Of a DNA stretch of 64,000 bases, positions 1 through 8,706 are shown one piece after another. The notes below the pieces were generated by a model. That model saw only the letters and a program-made list of their open reading frames with translations. It had not been told where the DNA came from and made no database searches. Within the stretch, counting starts at the first letter, position 1; each line of letters starts with the position of its first letter. The stretch is from Candidatus Zixiibacteriota bacterium. GTDB lineage: Bacteria; Zixibacteria; MSB-5A5; GN15; JAAZOE01. The stretch lies in the NCBI GenBank assembly GCA_023138975.1, contig JAGLON010000031.1, positions 1-64,000 of the forward strand, in the 5' to 3' direction. The position numbers were made by a program, and so were the translations under genes.

Positions 1-25
1 GTAAACTATGTCTTGACACTGAACA

Positions 26-61
26 TATAGTCCTGCTTTGCGGGACGTCCCCGTCTGCCCC
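26..61 (-). repeat. 36 bp dispersed repeat, inverted copy
   Basis: Read on the minus strand, this segment matches 41852-41887 at 34 of 36 positions. Its core is GTCCCGCAAAGCAGGACTAT. The two copies sit about 41.8 kb apart in opposite orientation and both are intergenic, so this is a dispersed repeat and not a gene fragment. Confidence 0.75.
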
Positions 62-323
62 AAAGAAACACTTTCACTACTAAACTGCCCCTAATCTCGA
101 ATAACTCCTTTTTAGTAGATAAATCTGTTTTGTAACGAAGGAATCGTTATGTCATCAGCAAAATATCAGGTATGAAGCAGCCTAAATTATTGTCAGACAA
201 CAATGCTAAAAAAATACATTAAAAAATGAGCATACACAGGGTACTCGTCACAGACGAGTGAAGCCAATTTACTGTAAACCATTAACAAAAAAGAGATTAC
301 TGTGAATTATTAATTTAGGACAG

Positions 324-354
324 AAAAACATCCCCCTCCTTTTCAAGGAGGGGG
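324..354 (-). terminator. Hairpin terminator of the Kef operon, within a common repeat
   Basis: CCCCCTCCTT (332-341) pairs perfectly with AAGGAGGGGG (345-354) around a 3-nt loop. On the minus strand the stem is followed by GATGTTTTT, which suits Rho-independent termination downstream of the antiporter gene. The sequence also resembles the CCCCTCC-hairpin repeat found between genes in many bacteria, so it may be a repeat that serves as a terminator. Confidence 0.6.
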
Positions 355-408
355 TTAGGGGGTGGTTAATATAATGATTTGTGGTTGTTAAGGTGATACA
401 ACTCCGGA

Positions 409-2112
409 TCAGTAGTTTTCGTCTTCGGAGTGGTCGCGGATGACCAAGCCCTGTTTTTCTACCTGTTGATCGTCCACCTTATGCCTCTTGAGCAGTTGAA
501 TCGCCACCTGAACCGCAGCTTCTCTCTCGGCCGGAATGACTTCATCGGCACCTGCCTCAAGCATTGGTTCGATATCAAGCAGGTAAAAAGTCCGCACCGT
601 TATAAACAGGCGAGGGGCTAACTCACGAGCGACTCGTACAGCTCGTTCGGCCGCACCCGGGTCGTTTATCAAAAGGATAAGTTCTCGGGCATTCTCAATC
701 CCCAGCTTACTTAGCACACCCTGACTGGTTATGTCGCCGAAAACTGCTTTGCCAGTTTCACGGGATGCTCTTCTGACATTCTCAATGTTGAGATCAACAA
801 TCACATAAGGGATGTCATACCCCTCCAGAACGTGAGCCAATTCCCGTCCGGCAAAACCGTATCCGCTGATTATTGTATGGTCGCAAATGTTACAGACAGC
901 ACCTGGTGCGTCCTCGACAGTATCGACCTTGAACAGGCTCGTCAGGCGCGTGAACTTACCCAGCCCGGCCGCAAGCCGGGGACCGTATGACATGGCGAAA
1001 GGAGTTAAGAACATCGAAAGAATCGCCGCCGAGACCAAACTGCTCTCCAGAGATTTTTCAATCAATCCGGTGCCCTGTATGGAAAACAGCAGGATAAAAG
1101 AAAACTCACCGATTTGTGCCAGAGCGACCGCCGCGATTAGACAGACTCTGAGGGGCATGCGAAGGATTGCGGCAGTAATGAAGACAATCAATGATTTGCC
1201 CAGAAGGATGGCCGCCAGAATGGCAAGGATCGGACCAAGGTTTTCAATAATCAACATGGGGGACAACAGCATCCCAATTGATACAAAAAACAGACTGGCA
1301 AAAATCTCCCTGAACGACATCATATCCGCTAATGCTTGATGTCTGTATTTGCTTCCGGAAACGACTAATCCTGCAAGAAAAGCTCCCACTGCCAGAGATG
1401 CTCCGGATTTAGTAACCAGCCATGCAGTTCCCAAACATAACAGAAAGACAGAGAGGATGAACAGTTGTCTTTGTCTGGTTCGAGCGACAAGGCTTAGGAT
1501 TCGAGGGACGATGAGTACAGCGAGAAGCAGGACGGCGACTATTATCCCGACTGATTTTGCCAGCGTGATGAGGAATACTCCGGCATTCAAGTCTGCTCCC
1601 GTAAGGAGCGGGATAACCAGCATAATCGGTACGACACTGAAATCCTGGAAGACAAGAATCCCTAATATCAGACGGCCGTGCGGTGCGTCAACTTCTCCTC
1701 GTTGCTGCAATCCCCGCAAGACAATAGCGGTACTGGATAAAGCCACAACCAGACCAATGACCAAGGCTGTGCTGTCTGATAAATCAGTTATTTTAGCGAT
1801 GGCAAAGACTGTCACTGTGGTCAACCCGACCTGCAGAAAACCACCGATGACAACAAGCTTCCACAATCGCTGTAGTTTTTTCAGGGCCAGTTCGGCGCCT
1901 ATTCCAAACAGAAGTAACGCGACCCCAATTTCAGCCAGCACTTCAACCTGATGGACATCAGTGATCAACCCAAATCCCTGAGGCCCGACGAGTATCCCTG
2001 ACAGGATGAAACCGGCAATGGAGGGTAGTTTTAGCTTATGGAATACGATTACGATGATAACCGCAAAGCCGAGTATTATTACGAGGTCTTGAAGATAAGC
2101 CAATTCATGCAT
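409..2112 (-). CDS. Kef-type K+/H+ antiporter (CPA2) with TrkA-N domain
   Basis: This is a 567-residue inner-membrane cation:proton antiporter. Residues 1-385 are a hydrophobic Na_H_Exchanger domain with about 12 membrane segments. Residues 410-530 form a cytoplasmic TrkA-N (RCK) domain with the nucleotide-binding motif GYGFAG. CPA2 proteins of this layout exchange K+ or Na+ for H+ under control of NAD(H) or other ligands bound at the RCK domain. It is the last gene of a five-gene minus-strand operon with a sensor kinase, a CBS-pair protein and two receiver-domain proteins, so the antiporter probably shares their signal. No strong ribosome binding site precedes the ATG. Which cation it moves cannot be told from sequence. 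Confidence 0.9.
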   Translation of the reverse strand: MHELAYLQDLVIILGFAVIIVIVFHKLKLPSIAGFILSGILVGPQGFGLITDVHQVEVLAEIGVALLLFGIGAELALKKLQRLWKLVVIGGFLQVGLTTVTVFAIAKITDLSDSTALVIGLVVALSSTAIVLRGLQQRGEVDAPHGRLILGILVFQDFSVVPIMLVIPLLTGADLNAGVFLITLAKSVGIIVAVLLLAVLIVPRILSLVARTRQRQLFILSVFLLCLGTAWLVTKSGASLAVGAFLAGLVVSGSKYRHQALADMMSFREIFASLFFVSIGMLLSPMLIIENLGPILAILAAILLGKSLIVFITAAILRMPLRVCLIAAVALAQIGEFSFILLFSIQGTGLIEKSLESSLVSAAILSMFLTPFAMSYGPRLAAGLGKFTRLTSLFKVDTVEDAPGAVCNICDHTIISGYGFAGRELAHVLEGYDIPYVIVDLNIENVRRASRETGKAVFGDITSQGVLSKLGIENARELILLINDPGAAERAVRVARELAPRLFITVRTFYLLDIEPMLEAGADEVIPAEREAAVQVAIQLLKRHKVDDQQVEKQGLVIRDHSEDENY

Positions 2113-2171
2113 ATTGCATTATCGTTGTTTGATGCCTATGGTTGCTCATTAACTTACAGAGTCGGTTGAAA

Positions 2172-2660
2172 TTACTTTTCCTCATCATCCAGCTTCTTGA
2201 GTTCCCGCAGAATCGCCAGCGGACTTGAGCCGGTTGCCAGCTTGGCAATCTTTTCCATACGCTCCTCATCGACTTGAAACTTTTTCTCCATACGCACATG
2301 ATAGGCTTGTTTCAGAGTGTCAAGCAATTTTTCCAGTTCGTACGGTTTTGGCAGATAACCGAAAGCTCCGAGTTTAGTACAGTCAACCGCTGAATCGACA
2401 GAACCGTGGCCGGTCAGGATGATAACCTCAATATACTTGTGTTCCTGCTTAAGTACCTCCAGCACTTGTTTCCCGTCCATGCCGGGCATCTTCAGATCCA
2501 GCAAAGCCAGATCGAATTTTTCTTCCCGTGCGATCTCAACTGCCTCAGCACCACGTGTAGCCGTTCGGACATCGAAATCCCTCATCTCCAATCGCTTGGC
2601 GATGGATTCGAGGAACTGTTCTTCGTCATCCACTATTAACAACCTGATTTTATTTGACAT
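2172..2660 (-). CDS. Single-domain response regulator with C-terminal helical tail
   Basis: The 162-residue protein is a CheY-like receiver domain (residues 5-120) with phospho-acceptor D55 in LLDLKMPG, conserved T83 and K105 (LPKP), followed by a charged helical tail of about 40 residues. No DNA-binding or enzymatic output domain is present. A purine-rich ribosome binding site (AAAGGA) lies upstream. It follows the receiver-transporter fusion by 22 bp, and the two receivers are alike (LLDLKMPG, LTGHGS), pointing to duplication. It may relay or compete for phosphate from the kinase encoded at the head of the operon. Its downstream partner is unknown. Confidence 0.88.
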   Translation of the reverse strand: MSNKIRLLIVDDEEQFLESIAKRLEMRDFDVRTATRGAEAVEIAREEKFDLALLDLKMPGMDGKQVLEVLKQEHKYIEVIILTGHGSVDSAVDCTKLGAFGYLPKPYELEKLLDTLKQAYHVRMEKKFQVDEERMEKIAKLATGSSPLAILRELKKLDDEEK

Positions 2661-2682
2661 GAGTTGTTATTCCTTTCTTTTC

Positions 2683-4716
2683 CTAAAATCCTATATACCG
2701 CCAATAGCCAAATATAGTCCATAGCCAAAGAACTGCAAACGATAAAACTAAAACAACTGCACCATGCTTAAAGAAATCTGAGAGTGTCACTAATTGCTCA
2801 CCGGTCACCGGGTCCTTAGCCATGGCATAGACAATTGCATTTGAGGGTGTACCGATTATAAGCATATGAGCAAATGACGAGGCGAATGCGGTCGCAAAAC
2901 CAATCATCCAGGGGTGAGTACCGCTGATCGTCGCCATCGGTACGGTAATGGGACCAATCGCTGAAACAGTAGCTCCGTCGCTCATGAAATTTGTGGTTAA
3001 CCCCGTGAATAAGCTGGTGGCCACAGCTAACCATGACCCTTCGCGCATGAAATCCGGGAGGATGCCGAGGAAGCCGTCGGCCAGGAACAAAGCTCCGCCT
3101 GTTTCGGCCAAGCCTTTACCCATGGCGCTGGCGCTGGCATACAAGGCTACGACCTCCCAATGAATCGAGGTAATGTCACGCCATTTTAGTATTCGCATTA
3201 TATTCAGAGCCACTAATCCGAGAATTATCGGACCACCCATACCGAATGTATCGCTGGCTCCGATCCAAAGGGCGATAACGCCTATCAGGACCGCCGCCGT
3301 AAGATACTCGTTTCGGTTCATGGGACCAATTTGATCTGATGCCTTACGCACAACGGCTGCTACATCGAGCGCTGTGACCTTAAGTTTTGATCTAAATCTC
3401 AGATAAAAGTAGCCGCCAATGGCCAGCGCCATAATAGGTACAAAAGGCATCCCGTAAGTCATCCATTCACCGAAAGTCGGGGCAATATTGTAATCCTGCA
3501 GTATGCCCATCATAATAGCATTTCGGCCGCCAGCCGCAGGCGAACCCGGTCCCCCGGAATTAGCGGTATAGCAGAGAGTCAGGGCAAACATGATCGCTAA
3601 TGCTTTATCTTGCTTTATGCCCGCTTCCCGGATTGTTGTGACATAAACCATCATGAACAATGGCATGATGAAGGCCACCAAGGCATGCTCAGACACCAAC
3701 GAGCAGGTCATCGCCAGAAGCGGCAGGAAGATAAACATAAGTCGTGGCAAAGACTTGGCGGGACCCAGTAACAGCAGGCCAATTCGCCTATCCAGTCCGG
3801 TCTTGGAAATAGCCACCGCCAGCGCGAGAACTCCGAAAATGAAAATGACCGCATCCTTGGCATAGGCCTTGGCGATGTCGTCGGGCTTAAGAATTCCGGA
3901 GAAGTACATTAGGACTCCAACAAGCAAGGCAGTGATCCCAATAGGTACTGCTCCCGAAGCCCAAAACAGAGCGGCAATGACTAGCGTTGCCAGCATTATA
4001 CGAGCTTTTTTCGACACCTGGTAAGGGGTTTGCGGTACTTTAACTTCATTACCCAGTGAATCATTCACCGTGCTCAACATCTTGTGTTTTCGACTATAAT
4101 AGTCGGCTATGTTCTCGTCATTCTCCATCTGACGATAACCGGAAAACCCAACATTGATATCTGTTATTTCTCCGGTCTTGGGTGTTGATAGAATCTCGAT
4201 TAAACGCTGCGGAGAAGGGGCCAGTACCATCAACGCAAATATCAAAGCACCAAGGATAATAATTCCGGGACGGGAGTTATGAGACCCAATCAGCCATTTT
4301 TTTATTGATCCCTTTTCAACGAGAGGAATCTCATGACGGGCCATGACATGGGGGCGATCCTTTCGGGCTGCCTCTATCGTCTCCACCAGCTTATCTATTT
4401 CACATGGTTTCTGAAGATAGGCATACGCTTCCAATCGCCCGATTTCCATCGCCGATGCCATCGAGCCATGTCCTGTCAGCATAATTATCTGAATAGCAGG
4501 ACGGTACTTCTTCAGTTCTGTCAGAGTTTGTTCTCCGCTCAGGCCGGGCATTTTCAAGTCCAGCAAAACAACATCAATATCATTGTCGCTTCTGGCGGCC
4601 TTAATAGCATACTCACCATTGCCGGCTTCAATGGTCTCATAACCGCGCAGATTGAGTCGCTCAGCTAAGTCCGAACGGAATTTATCTTCATCGTCTACAA
4701 GTAATATCTTGGCCAT
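2683..4716 (-). CDS. Receiver domain fused to DASS/SLC13 family anion transporter
   Basis: This 677-residue protein joins two parts not usually in one chain. Residues 1-120 are a complete CheY-like receiver with the acidic pocket (VDDE), phospho-acceptor D53, T81 and K103. Residues from about 149 to the end are a divalent anion:Na+ symporter: a first membrane segment, a hydrophilic stretch (about 170-232), then the transport core with the family's two hairpin motifs (SGGPGSPAAGG and IGTPSNA). DASS proteins import di/tricarboxylates or sulfate with Na+. The fusion is continuous in one frame, starts at ATG after GAGGA, and lies 4 bp after the CBS gene. I infer that phosphorylation by the adjacent kinase gates transport directly; the substrate is unknown. 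Confidence 0.9.
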   Translation of the reverse strand: MAKILLVDDEDKFRSDLAERLNLRGYETIEAGNGEYAIKAARSDNDIDVVLLDLKMPGLSGEQTLTELKKYRPAIQIIMLTGHGSMASAMEIGRLEAYAYLQKPCEIDKLVETIEAARKDRPHVMARHEIPLVEKGSIKKWLIGSHNSRPGIIILGALIFALMVLAPSPQRLIEILSTPKTGEITDINVGFSGYRQMENDENIADYYSRKHKMLSTVNDSLGNEVKVPQTPYQVSKKARIMLATLVIAALFWASGAVPIGITALLVGVLMYFSGILKPDDIAKAYAKDAVIFIFGVLALAVAISKTGLDRRIGLLLLGPAKSLPRLMFIFLPLLAMTCSLVSEHALVAFIMPLFMMVYVTTIREAGIKQDKALAIMFALTLCYTANSGGPGSPAAGGRNAIMMGILQDYNIAPTFGEWMTYGMPFVPIMALAIGGYFYLRFRSKLKVTALDVAAVVRKASDQIGPMNRNEYLTAAVLIGVIALWIGASDTFGMGGPIILGLVALNIMRILKWRDITSIHWEVVALYASASAMGKGLAETGGALFLADGFLGILPDFMREGSWLAVATSLFTGLTTNFMSDGATVSAIGPITVPMATISGTHPWMIGFATAFASSFAHMLIIGTPSNAIVYAMAKDPVTGEQLVTLSDFFKHGAVVLVLSFAVLWLWTIFGYWRYIGF

Positions 4717-4720
4717 TCAA

Positions 4721-5287
4721 TCAGTCCTCGAAGTTGGCACTGTTAGCCGTTTGTCGTATTTGTTTCATTACTTCATCACCAAGGTCGACCAGTCGAACTA
4801 ACCCGACCGGTTGATCTCTGTCAGTAACCAGAACCGATAAGGTTTGCCATTCTAATATCTTGTGAATTACTTCGCAGATAGGTGTTGCGACATCGATATG
4901 TTCTTTGAATGGAATCATAATAAAACGTACTGGCAGAGCCGCTGCTCCTAGGCACATTTCGGGCAATTCTCGCTGAAGAGCCCGGTAATGGCTCAGGGCT
5001 GTTTCCATAATCGAATCACCAACGCCTGCTCGATTTAGAGCATCCTGATCATCAACTACATAACTTCGTGGTTCCAAGGCTCGCAGGAGGGCCATCTGTC
5101 CCAGTTTACCGATTATTTTGCCATTTTTATCTGCTACCAAAACAGCTTGAAAGGGCTGTTTACCTGATTCCGAAGTACGCCGGGATTCCTCCAGGCGAAT
5201 GACTGCATCCAAAACAGTCGCTAAGGAGTCAACAATCGGGTATTGATTGATGGGAACCATAAGGTCCTCGGCCTTATTTACTTGCAT
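4721..5287 (-). CDS. CBS-domain pair protein
   Basis: The protein has two CBS motifs: an N-terminal one (DLMVPINQYPIV to IIGKLGQMALLRAL) and a C-terminal one (FIMIPFKEHIDV to VGLVRLVDLGDEV), separated by about 45 residues. CBS pairs bind adenosyl nucleotides and often regulate a partner transporter. I place the start at 5287, where AAAGGAG lies 11 nt upstream; an ATG directly after the kinase stop (5320) has no such site. It is 4 bp from the receiver-DASS gene. A homologous CBS protein precedes the other DASS gene (43971-44516), which supports a functional link between this family and DASS transport. Confidence 0.85.
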   Translation of the reverse strand: MQVNKAEDLMVPINQYPIVDSLATVLDAVIRLEESRRTSESGKQPFQAVLVADKNGKIIGKLGQMALLRALEPRSYVVDDQDALNRAGVGDSIMETALSHYRALQRELPEMCLGAAALPVRFIMIPFKEHIDVATPICEVIHKILEWQTLSVLVTDRDQPVGLVRLVDLGDEVMKQIRQTANSANFED

Positions 5288-5320
5288 GTTGTCAATTACT
5301 CCTTTCGATTCCAATGACAT

Positions 5321-7006
5321 TTATCTAATGGGTAGGACCAATGTGAATGTGGTTCCGACGTCAATAGTACTCTCGACTTCGATCTCGCCTCCTAATCCAC
5401 GAACAATCCCATAGCTTACTGATAACCCGAGGCCAGTGCCTTTGCCCACTTCCTTTGTCGTGAAGAAGGGCATAAAGACTTTATGGAGTTGTTCGGGAGA
5501 CATACCGCATCCTGTATCTTGTATTGATATCAATATTTTTTTTCCGCGCCGTGATGTACTGATCGTGATCTGTCCGATCGCATCTCCGATGGCATCGCTG
5601 GCATTATTGATGATGTTTAAAATCACCTGCTGGAGTTGATTGGTATCGGTTGGCAATTTTGGTAAGGATTGATCGTAATTGCGTTTCACTCTAATCTTTG
5701 AGACCTCAATCTCCGGTCCCAGAAGATCATCTATGACTCCGTCAATGATAGTATGCACGTCATGTTCTTGGAGATCAAAATCTGTTTTTCGTACAAAGCG
5801 AAGTAGTTTTCGAGTAATATCTCGACAGCGAAATGCTGATTTTTGTATCGTGTCTAATCGTTCATGGAGTTCCTTTTCGCCAAGTTTATGACCAAAACGG
5901 GGGTCCATATAATCCATTAGGAGACCGGACTCTTCGGTGATTACAGCCAGCGGATTATTGATCTCATGAGCTATACCGGAGGCAAGCTCGCCAACTGAGG
6001 CCAGTTTTGCGGCGTGTTCCAATTGGGCTCGGGTTTGATCTGTTTCTTTTTGCTGAGCCACAAGTTTGCCGGCACGATTCACTATAACGACGACAGCCAC
6101 TAATAATAAAGCCGCCGAAACCATCAATGTCCGTGACTGAGGAGAACCAAGAATGGACTGTGCACCTGGAACAGATTGCGCAATCAATGCCCAATCAGTG
6201 TTGTTCATCCACCAGAAAGAATAGTGTCTAAGTCCTGTTTCTGATTTGAATGAGCCGAAGCCGGAAGGTTCATCTGCAGAGACTGGCAAAAGGCACATAT
6301 CGAGAGGATGCCCCAGGGTTTCGTTGACCAACTGGTAAGCGCCACTTCGATTGATGATACATGTTATAACATCTCCGGCCATTTGCTGAGATTCAATATA
6401 TTCATACATACGTGCCGGATCTAATGTGGCTCGAAGCACTAAGAAGCGAGCTCCAACTGTTCGGCTGACCGCGATGGTAAAATGCGGTTGCTGGCGAAAA
6501 CCGAGGTATATGTCTGTAATGACGAAATTTTCCGTTCTGCCTCTTAATTTTGAGAACCAATCTTCATCCCGATAATCACGAGATTCCAGAGACGTATGGG
6601 GACCAGCGTATGAGACTTGGACACCCGATGAATCGAAGAAGCCAAGATCAATAAAGGCGTCACTCACGCGCCTGAGATCGCCGAGGTATTCATTCATGTC
6701 TTCCGAAGAAGGGGGGATAGAGAAGCGAGGATGATCAATCAAGTTGGCAAGGTTCACTCGGCGCTCTGACAGGAAGAGATCCAGAATGTTGGCTTGATGC
6801 TCAGCGATAGCACCCAAATGCACTCGCCGGTTATCTTCTTCTAACCCGATATATCGAAAGTGGAAATAGAAAATAAGAATTACTAATGGAGCAAGGTAGG
6901 TAACGGCCATCCGAATAATTTGCCGCCGTCTCCATTCGCGATAATGCTCGGCATTAAACGGCAATGATTCGATTGAAATCGCCTGCTGTCGTTTTGCCTT
7001 AGCCAT
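5321..7006 (-). CDS. Membrane sensor histidine kinase with periplasmic Cache-like domain
   Basis: The 561-residue protein has a membrane segment at about 31-50, a periplasmic region (51-290) resembling a double Cache sensor (DYRDEDWF, then the FTIAVSRTV region), a second membrane segment at 293-310, a HisKA dimerisation domain with H347 in GIAHEINNPL, and a HATPase domain with N box (NIINNASDAI) and G boxes (DTGCGM, GKGTGLGLS). No HAMP domain is evident. Cache domains of DctB-type kinases often sense small organic acids, which would fit the downstream DASS transporter. It is the first gene of the operon and the likely phosphodonor for D53 and D55 of the two receivers; this pairing is inference from position. 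Confidence 0.9.
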   Translation of the reverse strand: MAKAKRQQAISIESLPFNAEHYREWRRRQIIRMAVTYLAPLVILIFYFHFRYIGLEEDNRRVHLGAIAEHQANILDLFLSERRVNLANLIDHPRFSIPPSSEDMNEYLGDLRRVSDAFIDLGFFDSSGVQVSYAGPHTSLESRDYRDEDWFSKLRGRTENFVITDIYLGFRQQPHFTIAVSRTVGARFLVLRATLDPARMYEYIESQQMAGDVITCIINRSGAYQLVNETLGHPLDMCLLPVSADEPSGFGSFKSETGLRHYSFWWMNNTDWALIAQSVPGAQSILGSPQSRTLMVSAALLLVAVVVIVNRAGKLVAQQKETDQTRAQLEHAAKLASVGELASGIAHEINNPLAVITEESGLLMDYMDPRFGHKLGEKELHERLDTIQKSAFRCRDITRKLLRFVRKTDFDLQEHDVHTIIDGVIDDLLGPEIEVSKIRVKRNYDQSLPKLPTDTNQLQQVILNIINNASDAIGDAIGQITISTSRRGKKILISIQDTGCGMSPEQLHKVFMPFFTTKEVGKGTGLGLSVSYGIVRGLGGEIEVESTIDVGTTFTLVLPIR

Positions 7007-7217
7007 TTACAATCCTAACAGTGTCTCTCCGCATTTTGGTAGCGTACCCTGTTTTGCTCTCGTAAATGTTTGCCACTGCTGCCAGCTAAATATATAAATA
7101 ATTATAAAAATGCAAGAAGTTTATATTGACCGGCTGTATATTTAGTAAAGAAAATTACCGGTCCGTTTTTTGTACCTTCTATACATTTTCTCACTAGCTA
7201 GCCTTCCAAACGTTTAA

Positions 7218-8120
7218 TCAATCCTTGAACACACCACTTTTCGCGTTTTCAACAATTGCCTGAACTGCCGGATGTTTTATCCGTCTATCCATAGAAACAG
7301 CATAAAATTTTTCAAAGATTCCATCCAGACGACCTACTTCGCGAACATGATACTGTTTGGCGACCTCTATTCCAATGACGCTTGGAGCTGCGAAGAAGCC
7401 TAGTCCTTCCTGACCCATCACACTAAGCAGAGCGCTATCATCACATTCAGCAACAACTCTGGGACGGATTTTGTGGGATTCAAACCATTGTTCCAGGGAC
7501 CGGCGCAGTACAGTTCTATCGCCCGGAAGAAGACAGGGAGCTCCGTCAAGTGAGCCTGGAAATCTACGCTTATAACGTGCATAAAGCTTCGAATTGGCAA
7601 ATATTGATATTTTACTCTCGCCTAATAGATGGCTAAATCCCCTAACTCTAAGGTCAGGACTGATAGGCGCATCGGTAAGAACCATATCCAGATCATGTAA
7701 AATTAACTGGGATATCAGATTGTCAGGATGATCTTCACGGCAAACCAAATGGATCCTGTGTGGAGAGTTTAGAACAGGTTCCAACAGTTTGCTTGCAACC
7801 AGCTTAGGTATGACATCAGCAACGCCAATCTGGAAGCGGAGCGGGCGCTCAAGCGGCCTATCTTCAAGTGCATCCTGCAGCTCTCGCCCCAGAGTAAATA
7901 TCTCCTCGGCGTATCGATATACGATTTGACCAACATCATTAACAACCAGCTGACGCCCTGAACGATCAAAGAGCTTATGCCCCAGGATATGTTCAAGCTG
8001 CTGTATTTGAGTACTGACTGTTGAAGGAGACAGACGCAGCTCTTCAGCTGCGGGAGCCAAGCCACCTTTGCGGACAACTGTCCAAAAATACATTAGGTGA
8101 TGATAATTCAGCCAGCTCAT
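7218..8120 (-). CDS. nhaR: LysR-family transcriptional activator, NhaR type
   Basis: An N-terminal winged helix-turn-helix (LNYHHLMYFWTVVRKGG, STVSTQIQQLEHILG) is followed by a LysR substrate-binding domain. The opening and the stretches VYRYAEEIFTL and GVADVIPKLVAS match NhaR, the Na+-responsive activator of nhaA, far better than generic LysR proteins. I chose the ATG giving MSWLNYHH (8120) because the family begins there; the frame is open to a TTG at 8186. An nhaA gene lies 1.6 kb away in the divergent direction, as expected for this regulator. The 129 bp gap before the next gene probably contains its operator. Confidence 0.85.
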   Translation of the reverse strand: MSWLNYHHLMYFWTVVRKGGLAPAAEELRLSPSTVSTQIQQLEHILGHKLFDRSGRQLVVNDVGQIVYRYAEEIFTLGRELQDALEDRPLERPLRFQIGVADVIPKLVASKLLEPVLNSPHRIHLVCREDHPDNLISQLILHDLDMVLTDAPISPDLRVRGFSHLLGESKISIFANSKLYARYKRRFPGSLDGAPCLLPGDRTVLRRSLEQWFESHKIRPRVVAECDDSALLSVMGQEGLGFFAAPSVIGIEVAKQYHVREVGRLDGIFEKFYAVSMDRRIKHPAVQAIVENAKSGVFKD

Positions 8121-8249
8121 GCTAGTGATATTAGTTAGAAAAAACAGAAATGTCAATACCATATTTTGATATTTACGAAATAACAAATACTGCCGTTATT
8201 AGGAACATACAAAATACCGGGATAGTTAAATCCTTTCGAGGAGTTTGTT

Positions 8250-8558
8250 ATGGATAAAGACATTGTCTTAATCACTGACGCCCAGGAAAATAATGAAGAA
8301 CGTGTCCGTCAGTTAGTTAATAATACATTGGCTCCACTGTCGTCTGTAATTGACATAATTGCAGTTAAAATTGATCATGATAAAACCCTTCCATTGGATT
8401 CATTCGATTTCCACTGTACTATTTTATTGAAAATTGAGGGTGGTGCTATATTACGTGCAGATGCGCATGATTGCGATGATATTCTTGCTGTTTACAGTGC
8501 TCTGATGAAAATTCTTGATTCAATTCCGTTAAAGAATGTGGTTGCCGGTAGTAGTTAG
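8250..8558 (+). CDS. Small protein resembling ribosome hibernation factors (HPF/RaiA-like)
   Basis: This 102-residue soluble protein starts after a clear GAGGAG site. Its layout recalls the HPF/RaiA fold: an early helix (ERVRQLVNNTLAPLSS), a strand region (IIAVKIDHD, FHCTILLKIEGGAILRADA) and a closing helix (DDILAVYSALMKIL). Sequence similarity is weak and the basic ribosome-contacting residues are few, so it may be a divergent relative with another role. It is the first gene transcribed away from nhaR and lies upstream of the TerC and NhaA genes, suggesting a link to salt or pH stress. A structure prediction would settle the fold. Confidence 0.45.
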   Translation: MDKDIVLITDAQENNEERVRQLVNNTLAPLSSVIDIIAVKIDHDKTLPLDSFDFHCTILLKIEGGAILRADAHDCDDILAVYSALMKILDSIPLKNVVAGSS

Positions 8559-8579
8559 ATTAAAAGTGCAGGTAATGAG

Positions 8580-8706
8580 CAGTTGAAGCTGTCTCAGCTT
8601 CAGACTCTAACTTAGAAAGGAGCGGTGTTTCAGTGGCATCATCAAGCCATATTCAATTAAGCACGGATTATGAAGCCAATTCTGTTACGACACCGGGGTA
8701 TCATAA
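8580..8706 (+). promoter_or_regulatory. Candidate structured 5' leader of the TerC gene
   Basis: A perfect 8 bp hairpin with a 3-nt loop (TGAAGCTG 8584-8591, CAGCTTCA 8595-8602) is followed by a region closed by CGGTGT (8623-8628) pairing with ACACCG (8690-8695). Inside is a smaller hairpin, TGGC (8634-8637) with GCCA (8646-8649). The second closing strand ends 11 nt before the ATG, so folding could affect ribosome access. TerC and NhaA genes are known hosts of metal-ion riboswitches in other bacteria, but I could not match this to a named class. Confidence 0.4.

Larger units (their letters stand above)
1..408. other. Intergenic region with dispersed repeats
   Basis: No credible gene is seen. 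The stretch holds one inverted copy of a 36 bp repeat (26-61), AT-rich sequence, and a strong hairpin near 332-354 that lies just beyond the stop of the Kef-type gene and is listed separately. Confidence 0.6.

Noticed and set aside
887-1951. Plus-strand frames of 150 and 200 codons.
   Set aside because: They are opposite to the membrane domain of the Kef-type antiporter and reflect its codon pattern.
8121-8186. An upstream TTG start for the LysR-type gene.
   Set aside because: The added 22 residues are hydrophobic and have no counterpart in NhaR proteins, which start at MSWLNYHH.
8580-8706. Firm call of a yybP-ykoY manganese riboswitch.
   Set aside because: TerC genes often carry it, but the sequence does not show the conserved GGGGAGUAG-type loop that I expect, so only a generic structured leader is reported.
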